In this document: in pieces, positions 7,952 through 16,236 of the stretch
Layout: each line of letters begins with the position of its first letter
Numbering within the stretch: the stretch's first letter is position 1
Origin: Aduncisulcus paluster
Lineage: Eukaryota; Fornicata
NCBI GenBank assembly: GCA_024181965.1
Contig: BQXS01012435.1
Location: forward strand, 8,347 to 29,239
Length of the DNA stretch: 20,893 nt
Reading direction: 5' to 3'
The notes under the pieces: generated by a model
Databases searched by the model: none
Seen by the model: only the letters and a program-made list of their open reading frames with translations
What the model was told of the DNA's origin: nothing
Made by a program: the position numbers and the translations under genes

Positions 7952-10900
7952 ATGGCTGATCTCAACACGTCTGAGATAATGATGTTGTTATGTCTAAATA
8001 GCGAAAATGGAAAGTTAGAACCTTTTATTTCACGAAAAAATGCAAGATCTATGTTTTTTGCTGCTATTATTTTTTCGCTACTCCAAGGTAATCAAAATTT
8101 ATATATTAATCCCTCTTCTGGTGAATTGCAGGTGCTAACAACTGAGAATCTTGAGGTTGATTTGGGTCGGCTTTCTTTTGGCCGTACAGAAACACGTGGA
8201 GATGTCAATACTGAGATTTTGAAGGCCTTTTCTCATGTTGTCCCTTATCATGATCATTCTTTGCCCTCTAGTGAAATGGATACATGCTCAAGTGTGGATG
8301 GAGTTACAATATTTAAAGGAAAACAACATGTTGCCACTGATAAAAGTGGTGAATCCACAATCGGTGTAGATTCCATCCATTCATCTGATAAAGAGATATC
8401 CATGGGAGAACTACCTTCGTCGTATAGAGAAGAGCTCTCAGATGTTTTAATGGCAAGGAAATCTCCTGTAATGCGCCTTTCTCATGTATTTTCAAAAAAG
8501 CAACAGCGTCAGCAGGAAAAATTTTATATTCCTCCCGAAGCTCAAGAAATATTAAAACCAGAACAACGTGATCGAACATCTCTCCAATTTCCTAAATCAT
8601 CTGGCGATGAACTTCATCGCAAAAGTACCGAATATCACCCCATATATAAAACCCTACCAAACCCGTCTTCCCCATATTCAACTGCTCTCCACAATACAGA
8701 TCATAAAAAACCATATGATGATGTTGCTCTCACCCCATCTTTGTGTCTATCACTTTCATACAACGCCTTTTTAAATCTTATGCGGTCCACCCACATTCCA
8801 CATCATCTTTCTTTCTGGCTTGATCCTGGTGTCTACGATATTTTATACAAACAAACATTTCTTCAACGTGGTAAGGCTATGAGTTATCAGCGATTTAAAC
8901 CATTGCCATGGACTCACAAAATTGTAAGGAAATATGTTCGTGAAAATCAGTTTAAACATAAAGCCCTAACGATGGTCATTAAACAAATTCAAACTAACCC
9001 AGACAAAGACTTCGTTGTAGATCCTCATATGCATGACCAAAGTGATGTTCCTACCCACGGTTCAACTGCTCTTGACGATGATACCTCCGGGAGGAAGCTC
9101 TCACAACACCCTATTTTACAAGATAGAGCATCGTCTCCGCAATATGACACTGGGACTGGGTTTGCAACGACAAAGAATCCACATCTAATTGAGGAGGATG
9201 CTCTGGGACTTTCATGCTCAGTTCCCCAATCTATTATCTCTGAATATTCCACTTCTGACACACTGGATGGTGCCAAAGATAGGTCCATGGAAGAAAGCAC
9301 TGGAGACACAGGTGTACATCGTGTCCAAGGAATATTCCAGCCTCACACAGCCTCCCCATTATTCGATACAATGAAGATACCATCTGATGGGACATCTGAT
9401 TCATTCGAGTCTGGCCCTGACCACCTTGAGCATGACCACGGGATATGCAAGAGCTATGATGTGGCCGTGGATGATGGAGAGGCCGAGGATGAGTTCTTTA
9501 GTGATGATATGGGGTATGTGCTGTGTCGTGCAGATACGGAGATCGCTGGAGAACTCGACATATCGTCTGATAACGAGAAGGGGTATGAATCGTTAAGAGA
9601 GAGATTATCACAGAAATTGAAGATGAAACCACTCAAATCTGACATTCCTGACAGTCGCAGAGATATTATGATGGAGAGTACTATTGGTCGTGATAAAATA
9701 GACATTTGTGAAGAGGAGACTAGACATGTTGACGGGGGTTGGACTGATGATTCTGAAGGACGAATAGATAGGGTTTCGCTACCAAGAATACATGAAGGAA
9801 AGCGTGAAGAGGATATTATTCCTTCTCATATTGAAGGAAAAGTGGAACTATTTGCAAGGACTCCCTTTGAAAAGGAGCATAATGTAGGAGATACTGATAT
9901 ATATTCTTCCCAACCCAACCCTATTCGATGTGTAATTTCGTCTGATTCAAAGGAGGAGGAAGAGGATGAAGTGCGATCCTCAGAGAAGGTCATAGAAGAG
10001 GAGGAAGAGAGTGGGAATGTCGATAGTGGAGCTGATACAGACGATATATATGATACAAACGAGACCTATGGACCTTTTAGGAGGNNNNNNNNNNNNNNNN
10101 NNNNCTCATATTTAAGGAAAAGTGGAACTATTTGCAAGGACTCCCTTTGAAAAGGAGCATAATGTAGGAGATACTGATATATATTCTTCCCAACCCAACC
10201 CTATTCGATGTGTAATTTCGTCTGATTCAAAGGAGGAGGAAGAGGATGAAGTGCGATCCTCAGAGAAGGTCATAGAAGAGGAGGAAGAGAGTGGGAATGT
10301 CGATAGTGGAGCTGATACAGACGATATATATGATACAAACGAGACCTATGGACCTTTTAGGAGGTTCTTTTGTGCGTTAGGTGTTTTTCTTCTCTCTTTG
10401 CTTGAGTTTATTGCCTTTGACCTTGTTTCTTGCTTCTCCTGCTCATCCTCTGAAGATGAGGAGAGTGATGGGAATCCTATCTCAAATGAAGCAAGAGTGA
10501 GATGCTTCAGACAAAAACAGGCCTTCCAACGTTTGATTGAGAGTACACAAAGGTCTGACTATGCTTCATTTCCGGGTAGTTCTCTGGAGCAAGATGTGAG
10601 GACTCAGATCCTTGGGAATATGTATGCATATGCTGATGTGTACAAATACAATACCATTGAGGATGATCTTGCTGTTCCCGAGAGTTCTGTGGCCATTGGT
10701 ATTCCTGATGTTGCCGCTGATCATGTCCTTCTTGGAGACGTATGCCAGGCTGATGTGACTGGTGGGGTCATTCATGAAAGAGAGAGGAGGAAGGAAGAAG
10801 AGGATGAGAAGGATGAGGATACTGAAAAGAAAGCGTTGGAACAAGCACAAGAGAGACATAAAAAGCATCGTGAAGCATGCGCATTGGTGGTCTCTCTACC

Positions 10901-11441
10901 TTTCTCCCCTGCTCTTCATATGTCATCAATGCTTTTGTCTCTTATCAGTAAGAAGTATCTTTTCCTCCTCCTTGATCCTCTTGCAGTGCTTTTTACTGAG
11001 CGCCACAAAGAAGATCTTCTCCTCTCACAACCCTTGAAATCACGGTTCTTGTTCTTCTTCACTCACCAGTGTAGAAGGGGAGTTCGTAAAGGAATCATAG
11101 CTTGTGCCGTGAGGTGGGGCAAGTCTTGGAGAACAGATAAGCACAAAGTTACGCTGAATGGACTTGAATTCTCCTGTGTATTTGCTTGCATTGCTGTTTC
11201 TTTGATCGCTTGCGATGAATGTAAGGATGATAAGGAGACGTCTATCCATGATGTGGCTAAATCTGATTCTTGGAAACGAGGAAATGCTGAATACCCATTT
11301 ATATCTCATTTTCGCATTCTATTTTTAGATATTCTCAACGCTGTATGCAAAGATGTTTCTGCGTTCCCTCCTCAATTATCCCAGACTGTTCTTCTTTTAA
11401 GCACTCTGTATAATGTGACTCACTCCAGTGAATTATCGTAA
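7952..11441 (+). CDS. Large acidic protein, possibly with a GOLPH3/GPP34-like N-terminal region (interrupted by an assembly gap)
   Basis: The frame starts at the ATG at 7952, is open to the Ns at 10085, and resumes after the duplicated overlap at 10365 to the TAA at 11441. If the repeated 260 bases are counted once, the reading frame joins exactly and gives about 1069 residues. Read literally, the gap shifts the frame and produces a false early stop at about 10150. Residues 1 to about 105 (LNTSEIMMLLCLNSENGKLE, then a hydrophobic helix, a short strand pair and GDVNTEILKAF) resemble the start of the GOLPH3/GPP34 domain, whose members bind PI4P on the Golgi; this is a tentative likeness only. 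Most of residues 110-710 is low-complexity, Ser/Asp/Glu-rich and probably disordered. After the junction come a hydrophobic stretch (about 712-735), a Glu/Lys-rich coiled-coil-like run, and a more ordered C-terminus with hydrophobic helices. Function unknown. Confidence 0.7.
9825..10084 (+). repeat. First copy of a 260-base duplicated segment flanking the N gap
   Basis: Bases 9825-10084 are repeated at 10105-10364 with a constant offset of 280. The only difference seen is G at 9833 against T at 10113. This copy ends exactly where the Ns begin. That is the pattern of two contig ends that overlap but were scaffolded with a nominal 20-N gap. It is best read as an assembly artefact, not a biological tandem repeat. 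Confidence 0.9.
10085..10104. other. Assembly gap of 20 Ns
   Basis: Twenty undetermined bases interrupt the plus-strand gene. The flanking 260-base duplication implies that the true gap length is negative (the contigs overlap) and no sequence is missing here. Confidence 0.98.
10105..10364 (+). repeat. Second copy of the 260-base duplicated segment flanking the N gap
   Basis: This copy begins at the first base after the Ns and runs to 10364. Unique coding sequence (Phe-Phe-Cys-Ala) then follows in the frame that matches the first part of the gene. The single mismatch, T at 10113 near the contig end, turns a GAA codon into a stop in that frame and is probably an end-of-contig error. Confidence 0.9.
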
Positions 11442-11680
11442 ATATAAATATTCTCTCTTTCCTTTCCTTGTCTCCTCAATGTCTCCTTTATTCTTTATTC
11501 TTCACTATTATTTTCGTCTTTCCATTTTAATTTTATAATAATCCACATATATATATTGGTTTGTTAATTTATTATATAAATTTTTATTTGTCTTTTTCTA
11601 TACCCGATATCTTGTTCGATTTCATTTTGGATGCTTTTGTTTCCTCTACATCCCTAAAGTCTTTCTTTTTGAAGATTATC

Positions 11681-11709
<29 letters not shown>
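11681..11709 (+). repeat. A29 homopolymer
   Basis: Twenty-nine consecutive A bases sit about 240 bases past the stop of the plus-strand gene. The tract could be a simple repeat or the remnant of a retrotransposed poly(A) tail. I found no target-site duplication to support the latter. Its true length is uncertain in a draft assembly. Confidence 0.8.
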
Positions 11710-11711
<2 letters not shown>

Positions 11712-12179
11712 AAACATTTTTCCATCACAAATTGTAATAATATATTGATCGGAGTTTGTAACGGGGAAGTTCGAGTGATTTCTACTTGATACATACTCTT
11801 TTTTTCAACCTCTTCATTCCAATTTGGAATTCTTTTTTTATTGAATTTGATGACGATTTTTGCGAATCGATTGGTTATTATTTTCAATTTTTATCGGTTT
11901 TTTGTTATTTTTCTTACATATAAGATAAATTTCGAGGGAATTTTTCAAGTTGTTTTCTTTGATTAGTATCAAACTGATATAAATAAGACTCGGCTGGTTG
12001 GCATCGTTTTAATTATTATATATTATTATTCTTATTATTTGGCTTTCTTATTGTAGATAATTTGAGATAGGAGTAGATTTTGATTCATTGGATTTTTCAA
12101 CAGTCATTTTTGATTCTATAATAAACCCTGACTAGCAATACAATGAGATGGAGAACAGGGGTTGGGTTTCAGGGATCTC

Positions 12180-12198
12180 ACAAATTCAACCCTCAACC
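12180..12198 (+). repeat. 19-base direct repeat, left copy flanking the kinase locus
   Basis: ACAAATTCAACCCTCAACC occurs here, about 46 bases past the end of the kinase frame, and again at 14806-14824, upstream of its start. The sequences on both sides of the two copies differ, so the match is confined to about 19 bases. Confidence 0.75.
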
Positions 12199-13665
12199 AA
12201 AATACAAGATTCGTCTCATTCATACAACACAATTTATAGAAGATCATGTGGATCCAGAATGTTTTCGATTTTGTTCTTTGATAATACCATCAATAGACGG
12301 GTATTCAAACCCTTCCCCAATCTCTGGCAGTAAAGATTTGATAGTTTGCACTTTTTTGCGAGCATCATGAACACTCATACGTGCATCTTCATCTCGCTGA
12401 ATGAGACCTGTGAAAACCTCATTGAAAACCTCATTAACAGTTTTGTATTTCCCATCTTCAATGGTCAACAAGGATTTGAACAAAGGAACTCAACAAAGCC
12501 GTGGACACAAATCACATTCTATCAAACGAATAAGGACTTTTATGACATCAATATCATCTGCTCTTCCCAAGTTAACTTTTCTATTAACTTCTCTGACAAG
12601 AGGCAATGAAACAAAAGGTTGCTCACATAAGAATAATGAAAGGATCGACATTCCAAGAGAATACGCATCACTCTTTTGGGTTTGAGTCCCATTCAAAAGG
12701 GTTTCATAAGAGTTATACACAAGAGTTCCACATCTGGATTTATCATGTTTTGGATTCTTTTCTTTCTTCTCACCCCGAATTGGTTCAGCGGCTGACTTGG
12801 AAGATGCTGAAGAAGAGATGGAATCCAAGATTCGGACCATTCCAAGATCAGAGAGAACAACAGTGCATTCGCCATCCTTGGGACCAATACGAACAAGAAA
12901 GTTGTCAGGTTTCACATCTCGATGCACAAGGCTGCGTTCCGCTCTAAACACATCATCAACACTCACATACTTGCCAGCTGCACACCAACTCTTTGCAAAC
13001 GAACTCACACTACCTCCAACACAAAATTCCATCAAGAAACCATACACACCATGGAAATCTGCATCAAGAAGGTCAAGGATATACAAGGGACGTGGGATAT
13101 GGTTGAAACATTTGGGATTCGTGAATAACTTGAGTTGCACCTTAAACTCCTTCCGACACCCTTTCACAACCTTTTTGTCTGCAACTCGAAGGATCTTCTT
13201 CAGAACACATGGGAAAGGAAGACCATTAACTTTCACAAGAAGAACCTCTCCGAATGTACCCCTGCCAATGATGCACTGAGGAGTGATGGTGGATGCAGAA
13301 GTCAAGGTTAATGAGTCGTGCTTTGGCAAGATTTTATCATCTTTAGGACCTGAATCTTGATCGACTGAGGATTTTTCAGGAAGAAAACTCGAAGCAAGCG
13401 AAGAATCTAGCAAGTGGTGCTTGGGCTTACCATCCTTGGGGTTATGTTTCTTTTTATCCTGAGGTTTCTTCTGTTTGGTGTCTTTTGGTGCTGAACCCTT
13501 ACCATTTCCAATTATGACAACTTCTTGTCTTTCTTCAGCATCATCTTCTTCTTCTTTCAGGGCAGCTCTCACAGGTTTTGATGGCAAAGGCAAAGTTGAT
13601 GTGGGTGTCCTGGAGTAACTGGAAGGAACAGGAGTAAGAAGAGGAGAAGAGTTGGGATTATCATC

Positions 13666-14154
13666 ACCTCGAATGAAAACAAGGGATTGGATACGGAAAT
13701 ATCGGCAATAATGATTATTTAGAATTCCTTTCCCTTCAATCTCACACAATACAATATTATTTAAATCAATAGGAAGGAAGTACCATTGGTATCTATATTT
13801 AGGTTTTGGGAATTCATACTTCTTGAATATTTTTTTCCTATCACAATCAGTGAAAGTAAAGAGAAGAGATGGGGAACTATCATCTTTATCCACACAGATA
13901 TAAGCAGCTTTTAATGGACTTGGCGATGGGAAAGGGATGGAAAGGTGGGATAAACGGACATCATCTTCCCCTTTTAACATTCTTTGGGCTCTTGAACTTT
14001 GATCATAATACAAAGATTCCTTTCTCTTTGAATCATCTTTGCATTTAACCATTGAGAATAAAGGATCAACAAGATGTGGATCATCACGTGGAATGGGAAT
14101 AGATTTTCTACCATGTGATTCTTTATCTCCTTTCTTAACAAACTCTGGTTTCAC
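13666..14154 (-). repeat. Second copy of the duplicated N-terminal protein module (intact)
   Basis: This copy starts VKPEFVKKG and ends SLVFIRG (about 163 residues). It shares in order with the first copy: a basic/acidic lead, IPF.S.SP.KAAYIC, a Phe-rich strand, KKYEFP, YFLPIDLNNIVLCEIEGKG and QSLVF. The alternating hydrophobic pattern suggests a beta-rich fold, perhaps a ligand-binding sandwich; I do not recognise a named family. At the position of the stop codon in the first copy it has TGG (Trp, 13783-13785). Confidence 0.7.
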
Positions 14155-14217
14155 AACTGGAGCTTCAGACCATAGTTTCTTTTTGACTTCTTGAGCTAGG
14201 AGTTCCTCAGGGCTTTT

Positions 14218-14688
14218 TTCTCGAAAGAAAACAAGGGATTTGATGCCAAAGCAATCTCTACTTCTTCCTTTCCCTGAAATCTCACACAAAACAACATCAG
14301 AGAGATCAACAGGAAGTAAATACTAATGGGCTTCCTTAAATTCAGGAAATTCGTATTTTTTAGATGCTTTCTCCTTCTTTGAAGATGTGAACCTGAAGAT
14401 AAGATGTGATGGAAGCATGGTCCAAGAATAATTTGAAAGACAAACATAAGCAGCTTTCATTGGGAAAGATGAGGAGAAAGGAATAGAGATATTAGTAAAG
14501 TGTCCATAATTAAGCTCTCCTTTAATCGTCTTTTCTGCACTATAACTCTGATCGAATCCTTTATCACCTTCTTCCTTGCTTCCATCTATTGCTTTGATAT
14601 CTTGAAATTCGGCACTCATAATATTGGGGGCGTCTCCAGGAAGTGGACAACAATCCTCCCATCCCTCATGAACAAACTCTGGTTCCAC
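14218..14688 (-). repeat. First copy of the duplicated N-terminal protein module (contains a nonsense codon)
   Basis: This copy starts VEPEFVHEG and ends SLVFFRE (about 157 codons). It aligns with the second copy through IPFSSSFPMKAAYVC, SKKYEFPEFK, YLLPVDLSDVVLCEISGKG and SLVF. The TAG at 14323-14325 falls where the sister copy has Trp, and the flanking residues align without a gap. That argues for a point change (TGG to TAG) and against an intron. Confidence 0.7.
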
Positions 14689-14748
14689 AGTTTGAAAAAC
14701 ATCTGAGAATGAACTCATTTGACAAGAATTTAACATAAAATAAAACAA

Positions 14749-15079
14749 ACAGAATTGTGATAAACAATAATGCGAATGTCAAGAAGAACGGTCCTCAGAA
14801 AAAAGACAAATTCAACCCTCAACCGGCCCTACCGGTATTTGAAGGCAACTCGTTAAACCACGAATTAATTTATAAAATCCAAATTAAATTGTCAAAATAA
14901 ACATAAGCCTTGAGATATATAATGTTATTTTTCATCAATGTATGTGAACTGCAAGATTTTTGCCAATAGAATCTATTTTGAAAAAATATTATTTTTCTCG
15001 CTATTAACAAGCTACATTATGTATTGGGTATTTTATTTTATTATAAATTCGGTTTTACTATGATTATATAAATACAATG
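14749..15079. other. AT-rich intergenic region with the right-hand 19-base repeat and a short inverted repeat
   Basis: About 330 bases upstream of the kinase gene. It holds the second copy of the 19-base repeat (14806-14824), immediately followed by an inverted repeat ACCGG-CCCTA-CCGGT at 14822-14836. The remainder is AT-rich. No gene or RNA is supported. Confidence 0.6.
14806..14824 (+). repeat. 19-base direct repeat, right copy flanking the kinase locus
   Basis: Identical to 12180-12198 and in the same orientation, 2626 bases away. Together the copies bracket the whole kinase gene, as a target-site duplication or a recombination scar would, but they could also be two copies of a short dispersed motif. 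Confidence 0.75.
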
Positions 15080-15794
15080 CTAGTGAAAAATTATTTTTGC
15101 GAGTTGTTGGATAATAGGCTTCTCCACCAATCCTGGTCCGCTCACGACAGTTTGGCAAGTACTCTTTTCCATTCCAGGCCTTTTCATACTGGCAAAGATT
15201 TCACTAAATGGGATTATTTGTTCCAAAGCACGGTCCCATGCAGATTTTTTCTTGTCTTGAATCTTTTTGGTCCTGGGTGCGAATGGAACTCGTTCACATT
15301 TCCGTCTCGTGACAACTTCATTGAGCTTAATGGCCTGGGTTCTCAATCTCTCTCGCATGGTTGCCTCAGCCTCGGTCAATTCCTTCTCAAGCTCGAGATT
15401 ACGATTTCTCACACGTGTAACTTCCTGGTTGTCGCTGAAGAACCTCCATGGGCAGCACAGGCTTCTCAATTTTCTTTCCTTCCAAATATTCAGCCCAATC
15501 GGGCAAAAAAAGGGATTGCTTTAGTCTATGACTGTTTGTATTTTTTTAAAAGCATGAACATTTTCCTTTGACGCATGGAATTCCTGCAATGAAACAAGGG
15601 CAAGTCATCTTTCCTGCGCAATTATTAGCTCCACAACATTTACATTGGCCAGGATAACCTGAAATCTTGCACACTTTGACTAAATTATCATGTTGACGAA
15701 ACAGCTTTTCCCGTTCAATTGCTATGAATTTCCATGCAGCCATTCTCGTACCACGATGGACATGGTGAAAGGATGTGGTTACTGAGATACGTAT
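15080..15794 (-). pseudogene. Degenerate CXC zinc-motif and coiled-coil gene fragment, probable mobile-element relic
   Basis: Reading the minus strand, an open frame from 15794 includes MAAWKFIAIEREKLFRQ and a cysteine-rich CXC-type motif, CKCCGANNCAGKMTCPCF with CVKGKCSC after it, then TAA at 15546-15548. The same frame then continues for 48 codons, with PDWAEYLEGKKIEKPVLPME, to a TAA at 15399-15401. Overlapping it, a second frame (15469 to 15080) encodes a charged coiled coil (NLELEKELTEAEATMRERL) and a Lys/Arg-rich part. Plausible coding sequence thus crosses one stop and one frameshift. CXC motifs bind zinc and DNA (tesmin/TSO1 and MSL2 types) and also occur in transposon-encoded proteins. 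The higher GC than the flanks, the missing N-terminal part and the breaks point to a decayed transposon gene. A small intact CXC protein of 65 residues is the alternative. No terminal repeats were found. Confidence 0.5.
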
Positions 15795-16236
15795 TTATTT
15801 GACAGCAAAACTCTGCACCTGTGCGAAAAGAAATAAACAATAAATTCCTTTAGAAAATAATTTCTTACATAAAAGTCGGCAAAACCGAGACGGAGATCGA
15901 AACGAAAAAGTGTTTTGGAAATGTTGACAAGTAATTCAGAATGATTACGAGAAATGACATTTCTTATTTGTCAATCCTCAAAAGTTGTTCAAAACGACTT
16001 GGAAATCTATTTTTTTCGTATTTCGCTTCGATTAACAAGTTTTTATGCATATATTTGAGTTGCAAAGTCATTTTAGAACAAAAATAAAACAGCGTGTTCT
16101 AAAAATAGATTTTCTAAAAATAGAAATGGGCATTTGTAAATGGGTTTAACACACTCTATTTCTTATTATTTGATAAATGAAAAGATATTTCTGCATCAAT
16201 ACAACCAATTCCACCTCTTGTTGAAAAGTAAAGTTG
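15795..16236. other. AT-rich intergenic region downstream of RTEL1
   Basis: About 440 AT-rich bases between the relic and the 3' end of RTEL1. The only structure seen is a two-copy tandem of TTCTAAAAATAGA with a 15-base period (16097-16109 and 16112-16124). No coding or RNA gene is supported. Confidence 0.55.

Larger units (their letters stand above)
11442..12243. other. Long AT-rich spacer between convergent genes
   Basis: About 800 bases lie between the 3' ends of the plus-strand gene and the minus-strand kinase gene. The left part is pyrimidine-rich and probably 3' untranslated sequence. An uninterrupted run of 29 A is at 11681-11709. The rest is AT-rich without a supported gene. The left copy of the 19-base repeat that flanks the kinase locus is at 12180-12198. 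Confidence 0.6.
12244..14748 (-). pseudogene. Protein kinase with duplicated N-terminal module, interrupted by two in-frame stop codons
   Basis: One frame runs from about 14748 to the TGA at 12244, broken only by TAG at 14323-14325 and TGA at 12490-12492. The likely start is the ATG at 14718 (MSSFSDVF), since the ten codons before it look like AT-rich leader. Two related modules of about 160 residues come first, then a charged linker, then a kinase domain (about 13270-12330). The kinase shows GRGTFGEV, the ATP-binding Lys in FPCVLKKI, HRDVKPDNFL, DLG in place of DFG, GTLVYNSYETL, a KSDAYSLG segment and, past the TGA, the conserved Arg in ARMSVHDARKKV. The TGA therefore removes the end of the C-lobe. 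The stretch between GGS and HRD is about nine residues shorter than usual, so helix E may be trimmed. Both TAG and TGA end neighbouring genes normally, so code reassignment is unlikely. Options are a young pseudogene, sequencing errors or readthrough. The kinase's substrate is unknown. Confidence 0.72.

Noticed and set aside
9825-10364. True tandem duplication of an acidic coding segment
   Set aside because: The copies abut the Ns exactly, differ by one base near a contig end, and only collapsing them restores the frame.
12244-14748. Reassigned stop codons as the explanation for the kinase gene
   Set aside because: TGA ends cathepsin C and TAG ends the TMC gene in the same window, and Trp is coded by TGG throughout.
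14806-14870. tRNA or telomere-like sequence (CCCTCAACC, TAGGG on the other strand)
   Set aside because: No cloverleaf folds: the anticodon-like stem has a five-base loop and the T-arm consensus is missing. The telomere-like units are not repeated.
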